Source of the DNA: Salvator merianae
Taxonomy: Eukaryota; Chordata; Lepidosauria; Squamata; Teiidae
DNA length: 64,000 nucleotides
NCBI GenBank assembly: GCA_003586115.2
Contig: QVOM02000021.1
Coordinates: 6,927,779-6,991,778 of the forward strand
Direction of reading: 5' to 3'
The translations under genes and the position numbers were made by a program. This document shows, in pieces, positions 11,958 through 24,460 of the stretch. The notes beneath the pieces are model-generated. The model had not been told where the DNA came from. It worked only from the letters and a program-made list of their open reading frames with translations, and did not search any database. Every line of letters begins with the position of its first letter. The stretch's first letter is position 1.

Positions 11958-14900
11958 CTACCCGTCGTCGTGGCGGTGGGAGAACGGACGGAAAGGAGCG
12001 GAGGGAAGGAGAGAGAGAGAGAAGAAAGGCGGGTTAGAGGTCGGAGCTGGTGGACATCGGGGGCCGTGTTTCCCCTCCCTCCCTACACCCTCTCTATACA
12101 GACGCACACGGTCTTTTAAGGCTGGGTCGCAGTTCTAGGTTATGACAAAAAGATACTTGCTATTTCTTTCTGAATATTTAAAGCACTTTCACTAGACCTG
12201 TCTGGGGCACCCAGGCTGCAGACTGTGAATCATTTGCTAATAATGCTGATCACAAGAACACGGAAGCATGGTGAAACTCAGGACAGTGGCTGTTTTCGTA
12301 GGGGCTTGGAAGTGAAAAATATTGGTTGAAACATAAAGTAACGGGCATCTACCCCACTTTAGATGCCATTGCTTGCAAGATAAAGCAGAATTGGTGAAGT
12401 GCACCGTATTTCCCATACTTAGACCTCAGCTTTAAAATAAAACAAAGGGAAGATTTATCTGCAAGTGTCTGTTAGATTATTAGAATGGATTTCATTTAAA
12501 TAATTTGAAGGCATTTTAATACAAAACAGCTATTATTAGCTGTTTTTAGTTAAAAAAATACCTAACTACCCAACTCTTCATCTGACTAGATCTCTGTCTG
12601 AAGAACTACAAAACTGCACTAGTAACTCTTCTCACAAGCTTCTAGTCTAATGAATATACCAGTAGTGCAGAACTTGGGTGTAAGTAAGTGTGAATAGTGT
12701 TACATTTAATGCTTGTTGTACCTAAATATCTGTAAAATAGAATGTGATTCTATTATCATCAAATAATACACGCTTATTTCTTTCTCCAAACATTTCTGTT
12801 CTCCTTTGGATTAAGCTTTTACAGTACTTGTTACTGAATCCAGATACCATGGGAGCTTTGCATCCCACACAACTGAACAAAAATGAATTCAGATTAAATT
12901 GGTTTCTGGTTGAGATTGTGAAAAATTGCTCAAGATATGTATTCAGTTTAGATGAACACACCGAGTTAAGCCTGCAATATAAATACTTGTTTGCAAGAGA
13001 TGAGATTCTACTTATTAGAATGTGTTTCCTATACAATTCCTGCCCTACCTTATGCCATTTGTGATAGTTCTATACATTGGAAAGAGCCAATAGATAATAC
13101 ATGAAACAAAATATAAAGTACATACTTTTACAATTTTACATACTTTTACATACTTAGAGTGCCCCTATACAATTACTTCTGTACTCAAGTGCATTCAGGA
13201 TGTTACATAGATGTGTCTTAAGTATTTTGGAGATAAATTATGAGAGATCAGTAAGGTTTACATCCAGATTTGTACTCTTGTCCATTAAATAGCAAACTAG
13301 AAGGTGCATACACTTCCACAGTTTACATCCAAACTGAATCTGTAGTGGATACATATTGGGTGTTTCATGCATGGTTTTGAGACTCAAGATTGGAAAGCAC
13401 AACTATTGATGTTGTATGGAAGCATCCACCCAGGAGATTCACACACCCAGCAGCCTGTTGCATGTTTCCTAGATTAACAGGGGAAACTGCAGACAAAAGC
13501 ATGCTTCTGTACACTGATTGCCCTATGAGAGCAGGAGTATAGTATGTTTTGCAACCAATATATGTGGCACAAGGAATGCAAAATGTACACCACCGACAAG
13601 GACTGTAGGTAACATCCACAGCTGCCTCTGAATTTTTAGTATTAACCAGTGTTAAACCTGGTTAACATGTATTGAAATCTCTGTATTATACGGCATTTGG
13701 TTAAAGCACAAATGTTGAGATTATAGATGTAAATAAGATCAGAGGGAGACTTTTCAAGAAAGGCAAGTACCGAATAATGCAACTAGAGACAAAGTCAGTT
13801 TAGTTAGTGACTGAAAAAGATGTGCAGGTTCTTAATTAGGAGGTTTCTTGCAATTCTAGCAGTTTTGACCATTTACTTAGAAGTTAATATTGAGGTTGAT
13901 CTGAAAAAAAAGATGGTCTCCATAGCAACTATCCAATAGTAAACCCATCTCCTGTTTCCTTGAGTTCCAAGAGACTTTGATGAGGTTGGGAGACACCTTC
14001 GTTTGTCACATAAAAGGGTTTGATTTCCCCCAGTTCTATTGAATACATTTTTCCTCCACTGCATAGGAAAGAAGGCCTAGTTCAAAGCTTATTAACACTA
14101 AATACCATACAGTTTTTTCATTAGATAAAACTTCTGGTGAAATGAAAATTAATCATTAAAATTTAAGGGAAATGTGTTCGATAAAGAGCTGACTTTCATC
14201 CCTGCCCTTTTTGTTCAGATTTGGATTTCAGGTTACCCATTTAAGGAATTATAACAACAACAACAAACACAATTAAATTGAACTACTACTTCAGGAGTGG
14301 TCAGAGAAGTTCTAGATTATTTTATGTTAGGGGATCATATTGAAACCCTAGTTAATCAAGTGAGATGGTCAGTTTCTGTACTGTAATGACAGGTACCTTT
14401 CACTTTTTACTGAACCATTGAACTTGAACTTTAAAAACCTTAGGCTTTTCCTGAACATCTTTACTGTTTTTTATATTAACAAACATTTTTGACTGCATTC
14501 CTAAGCACTTGTAAAATGCTAGGCCCATCGAAATCTGTGAGACAGCTTCTGGAAAAAGAGTATTTAGGATTTCACTTAAGCAAATCAGGGAAGCCAAGTA
14601 AATGGACTTTAGATGGGAAAAGACAAACTGAGGTGGGTCATGATCTTAAGCGTGTTTTCTCAGAAGTACACTACATAGCATTCAAAGGCATTTATTTTGT
14701 TCCAGCCTTGGCTTGCCCTGGTCTTTATTAGCTCTTCTATAGGAAGACTCTTTAGGTGATTGCCCCTCCATCTTTATTTCTTTCTTCCTTCCTCCCTGCA
14801 TCTGGCCTTTTTTTTCATTGTCTTCTAGCTTGACTCCTTTTCTCTTCCCATTGTCTCGCCTGCCTTGTGGTTTTGTTTTGTCTGCTACAGCACTCCTAGT

Positions 14901-15922
14901 GCTGTTACCCCACAAATTCTTGCGTGAAAGGACAGGAACTTTGGCAGGGTTAAAAAAGGCAAACGTTTTTGAGTGTCTGGACCAGGCTGTCCCAACCCTA
15001 CAGTTCGGTCTGGGTACACCCTATTTTTAAAAATGGCCCAGGAGCCATCATCCTTATAATACTCCTGCTGAACAATCGGTACAACAAATCCAAACAGCTG
15101 CCTTGACTCCTATCAAAGGAACACAGGAGAGGAGAGAAGGTTGCCTTGATAGTGCCATGTCACTGGGTGCCGGACATATTGGTCCTCATCCCAGGCACTT
15201 TGATTTCAGGTTTTGAGGGGCATTTTACAGGGCATCTGCTCTAAGGCTTACCTGCTCCTAATTTGTAAGGTTGAGGAGTTCATTCACATTTCCCTCCATC
15301 CCTTCTATTTAAGCAGGGAAACATGCTTGGCCATTAGCAAGAAGGAACAGCTGTTAAGGATCTAAATGTTATAGGAATAATAATGGAAAGGAAGAAAGGT
15401 GGAGATGATTGGGGGGAGAAGCGTAAGAGTCATTCAATTATGTTTTAGGGTTAATGGTTAAATGGTGGCCACAAAATCTTTTTATGTGTCATGGTTTACT
15501 GGGGTTGTAAAAGAACCTCCATCAGGTCTTCATCGCCTCACTTCAGAGTGACGGCGCATATGCTTTTGAAAATGCGAACATATCCACTTGGAAACCAGTG
15601 CATGACAGATTAAAAGGGAGAGAAAACCTGAGGGAGGCTTTGAAAAGGCACAGATGACAACTCTGCACTGGAAATATATTAGCCATAGGCATTTGGGCAA
15701 CTTTGGCGTGTACTCAGAATATGCAGTGATTCCCCTTCTGCTTCCCCATCATCCGACGTTATTAATACAACACTGAGGGTCTAATGGAGTTTGCAATTTC
15801 AAACTCTCTTTTCATGATACCTGCTGTTACAGTAATATAGACATACTGTAAATGTATTTGAAAATATATAGCCCGTTTAATTCCCCAGCTATAAATGGGG
15901 AAGAAAGGGAAGAGAGGGTATT

Positions 15923-15953
<31 letters not shown>

Positions 15954-18900
15954 TTCTTTTCCACCCTTTACCCTCCCCTGGCTTTATGAAGATCTCATTG
16001 GAATCCAGCAGATGATTAATGTGAAGATTTGGTAGGAAATCTGGGGAGCTGCATTAAAGCTCAGATCTCAGGTTCATTTCGATCAGCCAGCCGTGAACTC
16101 TAGGCCGAATTCATTACGCTTTAATAGTTGCTAGGAGAGGAAGAAAATGCAATTTCTCATTCCATTAGAAAACTAGAAAATACTCTCAGCTTGTCCCCTA
16201 TTAAGATGTGGCAGGTGACATGGCCAGCGCGGGGGACACGGTCAATGGAATCCCAGCACATTATTTTTAGGTTGGTGTAAAATATTGAAAGGCAAGCCTG
16301 GCTGTGCAGAAGTTATTTCACTGATTTGCTTTTTATGTAAATAAAATATTGAAAGTTAATTAATCAGCACGAGAGACTAATGATTATGCTTATTATATTG
16401 CATTGGATCGCTGTCATTTGCATGATTCTCGCATTGCTGCTTAATAAGCCATTCCAGGTTATAAATAATTCTGAAATTGGTTTCTAATAATGGCATGCTA
16501 TAAAAAGAATGGTTTTATTACACCAGGTCTGAACAGAGGCACGGGTGGGGGGAGAACCAAGTGATAGCAATGGAATAGGCCTCCTCCGCAAGCAGGAACA
16601 GCATTTTAAAAGTGAAAAAGAGATAATTTATTCTTGCATATAATGGTGCATAGAAAACTGCTCTAAAGGTGGGTGTGTGGAGCACTCTTAGATCAATGTG
16701 AAGCCCCTACGCACTGTGTAAACTAGACCATAAACCCATCCATTACTCTTCCGCTTCCATTGGGTCAAGTAGCAAGAATACAATGAATTGGGAAGTAAAT
16801 ACATTTCACATAATTTATTTTTCCACAAGCTTACACAGTGTTAATCATTCTGAAGTGTTAATTAAGAAGGTTATGTTGATTTGATTACTTTTTAAACTGC
16901 AGAACATTATTGTAAAGAATATTTAAATTGCCACTCGATTAAACTGTTTCTATTCAGCCGCCTGAAGCCATTAGCAGGGCGCACAATTATGCTAAGGTCA
17001 TTAAGATGCTTTTCCCAAATCAAGAGCACATTTAACTTGGAGGTGAGTCTATGAACTTAGAAGTAAGATTTGAAATCAGCAGGATAAATATGGTTGGGTT
17101 CAGGTGGTCAGGGTCCATATCTAACCAGAGAGATGATCAAAGTGATTTAAAATGGAATAATAAATCTACAATATTTTAGACTTGTATTTGTGAGTACAGT
17201 TGAAGTTATTGAGAAAAGATAAAGGGATAAGTTTTTAAGCATTTTATTTCATGTTTATGGTAAAATGGGTACTTTTAATATTATAAATCAGAAGTGGAAA
17301 TATTTGTATTAAACCAAAATACAAATTGTGTGAATTAAGACAAGACCAGCACTCCATTATTATTTACTGCAGATATCCACCACTAAGGTGGGCAAAGAAT
17401 AGCCTAGTGAATAATCACTATTTCCATTCTGTATTATAATTTTGCTTAGTTCATCACATTCCTGATAATGAGATTGCTGTCATTAACCTTTGAAACTCAG
17501 TGGAATTTAATAGACTGCTTGCTTTTTTTTATCTCCGAAGTCAGTTATCCGATAATATTTGAAATCTCATTTTGCTTTTAATCTAAACTAGTTTTTGTTG
17601 CTATGTGTTGAATAAATCTGAACGAGTCATCTGTTTTCTTTAAAATCTGTGTGATAAAGTGCAGAGGACTCATGCTTGATTCATAAAGCACTGGATTGGG
17701 TTTGGGTTTTATTTATTTTTTTAATATAGTTTGGTTTTGGCTTGGAGAAGCCTAACCATTTGATGAAAACTTGAGTATCGCTAATCTCAATAGCTAATGT
17801 TAAATGTTAAGTAGAAATACAAAGGAGAGCAGTTCATCTACAAAAAGAATCAAGAACAAAAGTTCTAGGAATTTAAAGGTTGATTGCAAATATTTTGGCT
17901 AGATTTATGGCATTTTCCTAGTTAAATTAGTTTGAAAGGAATCTTGAACCTCAGTCGGCAATGAGCAGACAATGGGTGGAGGTAAACCTTATACATTTCA
18001 GTGTATTTCCTCATAAACCTATTTCCATTACTCAACTAAAATGACTGCTGTTGAAGCACGCAACATTAATTCTTTTTTCTAAAAAAAAGACCCATGGAAA
18101 TAATTTCCAGAAAAAAAATGGTAATTGGTTCTCTGCAGTTAAAAGTTCAAGTGAAATATTGGAAGGCACACTTCAGGACTAAGGACAGCTCATAAGCGTT
18201 TTTAAATAGCCCAGGATTGAAACTCGGAACTGTTAGTAGGAAGAACATAAAAATAAAGCAATGGGGTTTCTTAATAAGCCGGGCAAATGTGTACAGAATC
18301 TGAATTTAATTTTTTTAAAAAAATAATGCGCTTTTGTACTACATTTTTTGTCACCAAAAAGTTTTTTAAAAAAAGAATTATGTTTTGTATACTAAAATTA
18401 TTTAAAATGTTCCAAAATACATCTTCAAATAATAGTGTGCCATTCTAAAGCGGCATTCTAAGATCAATTAGCAGGAAACGAAAATAAATTCCAAGTTTTC
18501 TTAATGCTTTGGTGCATCCTGGGTTTTTAAAGCTCTTTAAAAATTTCCTGCCACTGTCTTCCCAAATACATTTTTGGAGACCTATTCCGCTGAAATCAAG
18601 GAAGGTGTTTGGGATCGGAGTGCCGGTCGGTCGCCTTAGAAAACGAGCTTCGGTTGTGTAGTTTTCACTGAGTGCAAGTGAACTCCCAGGCCACCGAAGC
18701 GAAGGCTCCGTTTTCCGGGTGCTTGTTATGTTCAGTGCTGGAGTGGGAAGGTCGGTGAGGACTGACTTCTTTAATTTTTTTAAACAATTATTTTCACCGC
18801 TTGGCTTTCAAAATACAGTATTTGTCCTTTCATTCAGTTGCTGAAATTCTAACATGTTGGTATCAAGCAAATAAAACGGACCTCAAATCTTTTCCCTTTT

Positions 18901-19302
18901 CAGACAAAGTGAAAACAAAACTAAAACAAGCAGTAGCAAAAACCTCGATCGTTTGACTGGCTGGAAATCTCTCCCCCCCCCCGGTTATCGTTTGATTGGT
19001 GAGCCTTTTGACCCCAATATGAATAATTTAATGATCTTAATTGATCAGTTACTGCTATGAGTTTGATGGCAATTTCAGATCGCACGGGTACTCGATTTTT
19101 GGGTCGGGGGCAGAGACCGTCTCGGCCTGGAGCGGCCCAGATGCCCCTGGGTGCGGGCGCGCGGGTGGAAAGAGTAGTTTGGAAACGGGGGCATTGAGGG
19201 CGGCTGGTAAGCGGGTTAGGACGGGGCATGGCTGGCCGCTGGGCTTTTGGCTAGTGATGCCGGAGAAGCTGGCGAGCGCCCTAGGTTCGTTCCTCTGCAT
19301 AC
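11958..19302 (-). other. OTP: OTP intron 2, with candidate conserved noncoding elements
   Basis: This 7.3-kb intron has donor GTATGC at 19302 and acceptor TAG at 11958-11960. It holds no gene-like ORF and few recognisable repeats. A CT-rich run lies at 15921-15960. A short segment near 14488-14545 resembles an old amniote interspersed repeat. From about 15.7 to 17.05 kb the sequence is AT-rich, free of recognisable repeats and dense in TAAT/ATTA homeodomain cores, as is typical of developmental enhancers. That role is an inference. Confidence 0.9.
15921..15960. repeat. CT-rich microsatellite
   Basis: A run of CT dinucleotides with few interruptions lies inside OTP intron 2. Confidence 0.9.
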
Positions 19303-19712
19303 CTGGACACGGGACTCCGTGAGGCCGATGCGCAGGGCCAGTTCCTCCCGCATGAAGATGTCCGGGTAGTGCGTCTTGGCGAAGCTCCGTTCAAGCTCGT
19401 TGAGCTGCGCGGGCGTGAAGCGCGTCCGGTGCCGCTTCTGCTTCTGCTGGCCCTGCTGCTGGCCGCCTTGGCTGGGGTTCTGCCCTCCGGGCGGGCCTTG
19501 TTGCTTCTCCGCGTCCTTGGAGCTGACGGCCAGCGCGCTCGGCGTGGAGCCCACCGTGGTGATGTCCTCGCCGGGCAAGAGCGTGGCCCCTTCCACCGAG
19601 TCCGAGTTGGGGGCCAGGTCGCCCGGGTGGCCCCCCGGCTCCGACCCTCCGACGCCCAGGCGGCACTTCACCGCCTCCCGGTGGCCCAGCAGCTCGGCGG
19701 CGTCTTTCATTC
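19303..19712 (-). CDS. OTP: OTP exon 2: N-terminal region and most of the homeodomain
   Basis: OTP is a nuclear paired-like homeodomain transcription factor required for neuroendocrine neurons of the hypothalamus (known for the family). This exon encodes residues 13-149. It starts with the split Gly codon and [19 protein letters not shown], followed by an acidic/Gly/Pro-rich stretch and a Gln-rich run (QQQGQQKQ). The homeodomain then begins at about residue 104 ([20 protein letters not shown]). Helices 1 and 2 and the start of helix 3 (LTESRVQ) are intact. The acceptor is ACAG at 19713-19716 and the donor is GTATGC after CAG at 19303. Exons 1, 2 and 3 together give 325 codons, the length known for mammalian OTP. 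I see no frameshift. Confidence 0.98.
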
Positions 19713-20392
19713 CTGTGGAGGAGGAGGCAAAGCAACGGCCCGCCGAGCTTCAGCCACGGATCCACAACCGGCGAGCCGGCCGTGAGGGATGGGCGGGCGG
19801 GCGGGCGGGCGGGCGGTCAGGGGCCTGGGGCTGTCGCGAAAGGGACAGGCCAGCGTTCCCGGGAACTTGGAAGCCATCCCGCTTAAATAGTTGCCCGTGC
19901 ATGGGGCCCCAACCTCCCCCTTCCCACAGCCCACGGGGGGGGGGGAGAGGGGGTCCTTTGCCACAGCAGCCACTGGACCAGACCTGCAGGATGTCTCAAT
20001 TTCATTCGTATATATGAGAGAAAAATATATGTATGCAGGTGTAAATATATATGAGGCAAGTTTTTTTTAAAAAAGCCGAAATTAAATAAAAGAGGATGGA
20101 GGAACTCAAGGAGGGAAAAGTCCTCCAAAAAATCCAAAATGAAATGGCCCCAAATTCTGCTTTTGGATCTACATATTCCATAGATTTTTTTTTTTTTAAC
20201 GATGTTAAATCAAATTAAACTTTAATACAGTACAATTACTTTTAAAGAAATTAGCCCATTTAGATCGCATTAAGGTAAAATCAGGCACAAATTGTCAATT
20301 TCCTGCCCTTGGCTTCTTCGCAGATGCTGCTGGGGAGAGGGAGAGGGAGAAAGGGAGAGTGGGGGGAAAAGAGGCGTTTGGGGGCAACTCAC
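19713..20392 (-). other. OTP: OTP intron 1
   Basis: This 680-nt phase 1 intron has donor GTGAGT directly after exon 1 (20392 downward) and an acceptor ending CACAG at 19713. It contains a GGGC-repeat run near 19792-19816, a G-run near 19935-19945 and short homopolymers. I see no gene or transposon in it. Confidence 0.93.
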
Positions 20393-20429
20393 CGAGCCGG
20401 GCGTCCAGGAGGTCGGCGTGAGATAGCAT
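20393..20429 (-). CDS. OTP: OTP exon 1 coding part (start codon)
   Basis: This short first coding exon of 37 nt encodes MLSHADLLDARL plus the first base of a Gly codon. It is completed by GA at the start of exon 2, giving ...ARLG-MKDAAE, the known N-terminus of vertebrate OTP. The ATG is at 20427-20429 on the minus strand with G at -3. The donor GTGAGT at 20392 is canonical. An ATG at the start of exon 2 (19708-19710) is in frame and could be mistaken for the start, but it would leave out these 13 residues. Confidence 0.96.
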
Positions 20430-20720
20430 CGCGCACCGCTCCAGGGCGAAAGCTGTTCCCCCCCAAATTTTAGCGGTTGTTGGTGATAGTTTTTTTCCAA
20501 AAAAAAAAAAAAAAAAGTTAGAATAGATCTAGTTCTCTAAAGCTTATAGATATAGATATATATTTATATATAGATCGCCTAAATGAAAGAAAATTCGGTG
20601 TGTGGTTAAAAAGGGGGTCTCTTGCATTATAATGTCCTTTAGAGAGACGGGGAGGTGCTTAACACTTCAGTGAACCCGTGAGCAGCTCAGCGAAGGGACC
20701 AATCAGGAGGACGGCCTGGA
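20430..20720 (-). promoter_or_regulatory. OTP: Probable OTP 5' UTR and core promoter
   Basis: Just upstream of the ATG, the minus strand reads TATATAAATA at 20561-20570, a possible TATA element; a start site near 20535 would leave a 5' UTR of about 105 nt. A CCAAT box in the plus orientation lies at 20699-20703. A poly-T tract (plus-strand A run at about 20500-20517) lies between the ATG and the candidate TATA. The transcription start itself cannot be seen. Confidence 0.35.
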
Positions 20721-22179
20721 AATGTCAGCACCCAGAGTCCCCGCTCCACCCGCCCGCAGCCTCAGCAGCACCGGCGGTAGCAGCCGCCGCCTGGAGCCGC
20801 GCGGGCTGGGCTTTTAAATCCCCCTTCTGCAGGCCCTTCTTTCTCTCCCGCCCCCCCCCACACACACAGCCCCCCACAGCTGATTGATGGCATTAGAGTC
20901 AACCTTCCCCCTTCAGCCACCCTCCTTCTCCTCCTTTTCTCTTTCTTTCGTTCCTTTTTTTCTTTTCAACGAAAGTGACCTCCTGATCAAATTAGTTGAA
21001 AATGACTGACAAAGGCAACCTAATAAAAAGAGGAATATTGGGGGAAAGTGAATGGACGGTGCGCTGCCTCTCTGCAGAGGGGTTCCTTTCTCCTTCGCCA
21101 CCAGTCGCTTTCGTCGGCCTACTTTATCTCTTCTCTTCCTGGCAGTGGCTTTTTGCCATGGGTTTGTCTTCTGGAGGAGGACTGAAGCGAGAGCGGATCC
21201 TGCGCAGGAGTCGCTAACGGAGTCAGTTGCCCTTGTCCGGTTTTATTTTAGGGTCTCTAGTCCCAGGTACGAAACTTGATTGCAGCCACTGTCTCTGGGA
21301 TGGCCGAGAGAAAAAAATAAAGCCAAAAGCTGAGCCTGGCCCAAGGAAAACTACCTTCATCTGAGTTCTTGCAACAGTATCTCCTTGCTATCCGCCCCAA
21401 CCCACCAAGCTTTCAGTCCACTGAACAAAACCGATGTGAAAAGCAGAAATACTGTACTGTGGTCCCAGCTGTTGGTGTTCCTTCAGGGAAAGGCAAGGAA
21501 CAAGACATCCCCCCCCCCAGTGCCATCCTCACTGAATGCATAAGAAAGTTTCTTAAGTTGTCCCCGATCCTGTTTTGAGGACAGTTGATAAAGTTAAATG
21601 TTCTAGAAAAACAAACAAAACAAAACGTTATTTTCCTCTTGAATATGTTAAACTATCCCAACAATTTCAAGTGCTTTGCACAAGGGAAGCGAACCATTTC
21701 TAATGCTCTGATTTTTCAAAGCCAGCCAACAACAAAGTTTAGATTAGTAATATATTTCTAACCAGAGTAATTTTCAAGATCATTAGGCATTTATGTAATT
21801 AGTGCCAAATCTATAAGCTTTTATTACGATTATTAGAGTAAAATCAGTATATATTTGTACTAATTTACTGCTGTTTAGACTTGGCTGTCAAGGCAAGAGG
21901 TTCTTATTGTAAATGATAACGGAGGAAATTAAGTGCAAAATTCTGTACCGTTTCTGATCCGCTCCTAAACAATCCGTTTCAATTGTATTTGTAACAGAAC
22001 AGAATGGTCTTTTAAAGTTATTTGATTCTTTTTCTCCTCTCCTTCTATGGATATGAGAGGAGAAAATGCCTCCTAGGCCAAGTACAATGAAAACTGATAT
22101 TTCCTACTTCCAGCTTGATTAACATTGATTTTTAATTCGAAACTGGTGCAATTAAGATTATTCATTCAGTGCAAATAAA

Positions 22180-24460
22180 GCTTAACACGCGCGTAACACG
22201 GCGAAAGCGAGGGGGTTTCGCCTGGCAGACAGGGCGTGCGGCTTTGGGCTGGCGGGGCTCCGGGAGTCCCTCGTGGACTCCCACAAAACCTGGAACCCGG
22301 CGGACAGATGCAGGAGCTTTGGCTCTGTCGCGCAGGGGCGGCCGAGTTTCGGGCTGGCATTCACGGGGGAACAGAGGGGGAGGCTAAGCGAACATGGGGA
22401 CCTCGGAGCTCCCGGCTCAGGTGGCCAGACGACCGGTCAGGGTCAAGCCAAGACTGGCACTTCGGGCCAGGTTGGGGGAGGAGTACAGCCCTTCCCGGTC
22501 TAGCTGGAGAAAAACAGTGTCTGGTGCAGGGCTGGCGAGGCTGGTCCCAAAATAACTTACCCTAACCCTTCGCCCACCTTTAGAAAGAGGCTTAAGCGAA
22601 GGAGTTCCCCGGGACACCCACTTTGCAAAGGGAAAAGGGACTAGGGACAGGCTTGCATGCCACCGGACTCGTCTCCCGGCATGCTCCGTTGGCCGTTGCA
22701 CCAAAAGCACCCACATCAAAAAACAAGTCTCCTGGAGTTCCGTGGTACATGCTTGGCGGTCTTTGGCGCCAAAAAAGTTCTTTTAAAAACCGCTCTCGGC
22801 TGATGTCACAACGGCACCCCTTCGCCTCCTGCACAGATTCTGCTGTGTGTATTCCCGCGTCAACCCCCTATTTACTGTTTGGCCTAACCAAATATCCGAG
22901 GTTAATGCCCCTCTTAAATTTGGGGAGATTATCCCTGATTATCCCTCTGCCCCCCCCATACTCCCTCTCCCATCTCTCTGGCCGGCTCGACTTGTACGTT
23001 TCTAGTCGATAAATAAAGGGCGTAATAGTGAATGGGCAAGCCCATCATCGCGCTAACAAGGGCCTGAAACCCGCGGCTTATCCATCTCGCTTAGGAGCCG
23101 CTGGAAAACCAAGCTGCCGCGTGATGGATGGCGCGCTCCCTTTTATGACTTTTCTATTGCTCTTGATTTTTATAGCAGGATAAACAAACTAAATCATTCC
23201 TTCCGAGACTTCACAGAGCGACGGGCTTGCGGGGCTGAAGGAAGAGAAGCAGCTCGAGAGGGAGAAAAAAGAATAGAAATCTGGAGAGAGAGAGAGAGGG
23301 AGGGGGCGGGGGGGACTGGGACCACAGTCTTGTCAAAGGGAAAATATTCTTGATTTTCTCTATGTAAAACGCGCGCACACGCTTCTAATCTCCGCTGTCT
23401 CTGCGTTCCAAGCTTATTGGGGGAGAATTTGATTCTATCTAGGCTGAGCCGGAGATGTATTTACTAAGATCTCTCAGTCCCTCGTCATCTTTCCCACCGC
23501 CTTCCTCCCTCTCTGCCCCCCCCATTTCTCCCCCAAGCCAGAAAAGTGCCAGTCAGGCCCATTCGTTGGATAATGGAAGGTATTTCCCACCTGATCAGGC
23601 AAAGTGAAGTTCCTAACAAGGCACGGCTTAGCACAATGGCCCCCAAAATCTCCACCATGACAAGGGTGTTCTTCAGAAAATCACTTCAGAGCAAAGTAAA
23701 AGGATTTTTCTATGACGGATCCGGCGATTTTCCCTCCATAAATAGGTTTTAGATTGTTACACGCACGTAGGACTGGAACAAAGGGAACGACCAGAAAATA
23801 TATTGGTTGCCCCTAATAAAATTTATTTAGACGGTTTACTCCTCATAAAAAATAGAGATTGAATTTTGTACAAGAGTGCCTGGCAAAGGGCTGGGCGCGG
23901 GGAAGTCAACCCTCCCTCCTTGTGGCTGCCCCCCTTTTCCCCTCTTCTTTTTCATTTCGGCCAGGCGGCAGGGAGGCCGATCCGGGAGGGGCCCACGCGG
24001 GCAAGTCCCGGCGACTAGAGACGGAGAGGGCGCAGCCGACCGCGGGTGGGAATCGAAATAAATGGCTGAATAGTAGGCGCCGCCGCCTCGAGCAGAAGGA
24101 GGCGGGCTCGAAGTTGACCCCTCCGGTGGCTTCAAAAGCGGCTGGGGGAGAGAGAAAAGGATCCCCGCGCTCGTTTCGATCCAGACCCTCTGTTGTATTT
24201 CAAGGTCTGGATCCCAGCACAGCTCTCAGTGGGAATGAAATGGGAGAAATAAGGTTCGGAGGAGGGGGCAATTGTTGCGCCCTTGTGTGACCATCCCTTG
24301 TTTGTTTGGGTCTTTGAAGCGCTTCTAGCGGACCGGTAGGCTGGAAATCTGCAGATCCGCTAATTGCTTTGGGTTCTCAACAAAAGCCATCCCGGCGCAG
24401 CCTTTCCGTTTTTCAGAAAAGTGCCTTATCTCGGGAACTTCTGTCAGCGCTGCCTCGGAT
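22180..24460. promoter_or_regulatory. CpG-rich domain upstream of OTP
   Basis: CpG dinucleotides are frequent compared with the CpG-poor flanks, for example around 22190-22350 and 23950-24130. Such CpG-rich domains are typical around vertebrate developmental regulators. No exon could be recognised, so an unannotated noncoding transcript remains possible but unshown. Confidence 0.5.

Noticed and set aside
11626..12138. Plus-strand frames antisense to OTP exon 3 and its acceptor
   Set aside because: They arise from the alanine-codon and GC-rich composition of the opposite strand and have no features of their own.
19708..19710. ATG at the start of OTP exon 2 as the true start codon
   Set aside because: A canonical acceptor directly precedes it. 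The upstream exon at 20393-20429 encodes the known OTP N-terminus in the right phase and brings the length to 325 residues.
19376..20017. 213-codon plus-strand open frame overlapping OTP exon 2
   Set aside because: It is antisense to the OTP coding exon in GC-rich DNA where stops are rare, and its product is low-complexity Arg/Pro/Gly. No splice or domain signal.
23859..24290. 143-codon plus-strand frame upstream of OTP
   Set aside because: It is in CpG-rich DNA with overlapping frames on the other strand and shows no domain or supporting splice sites.
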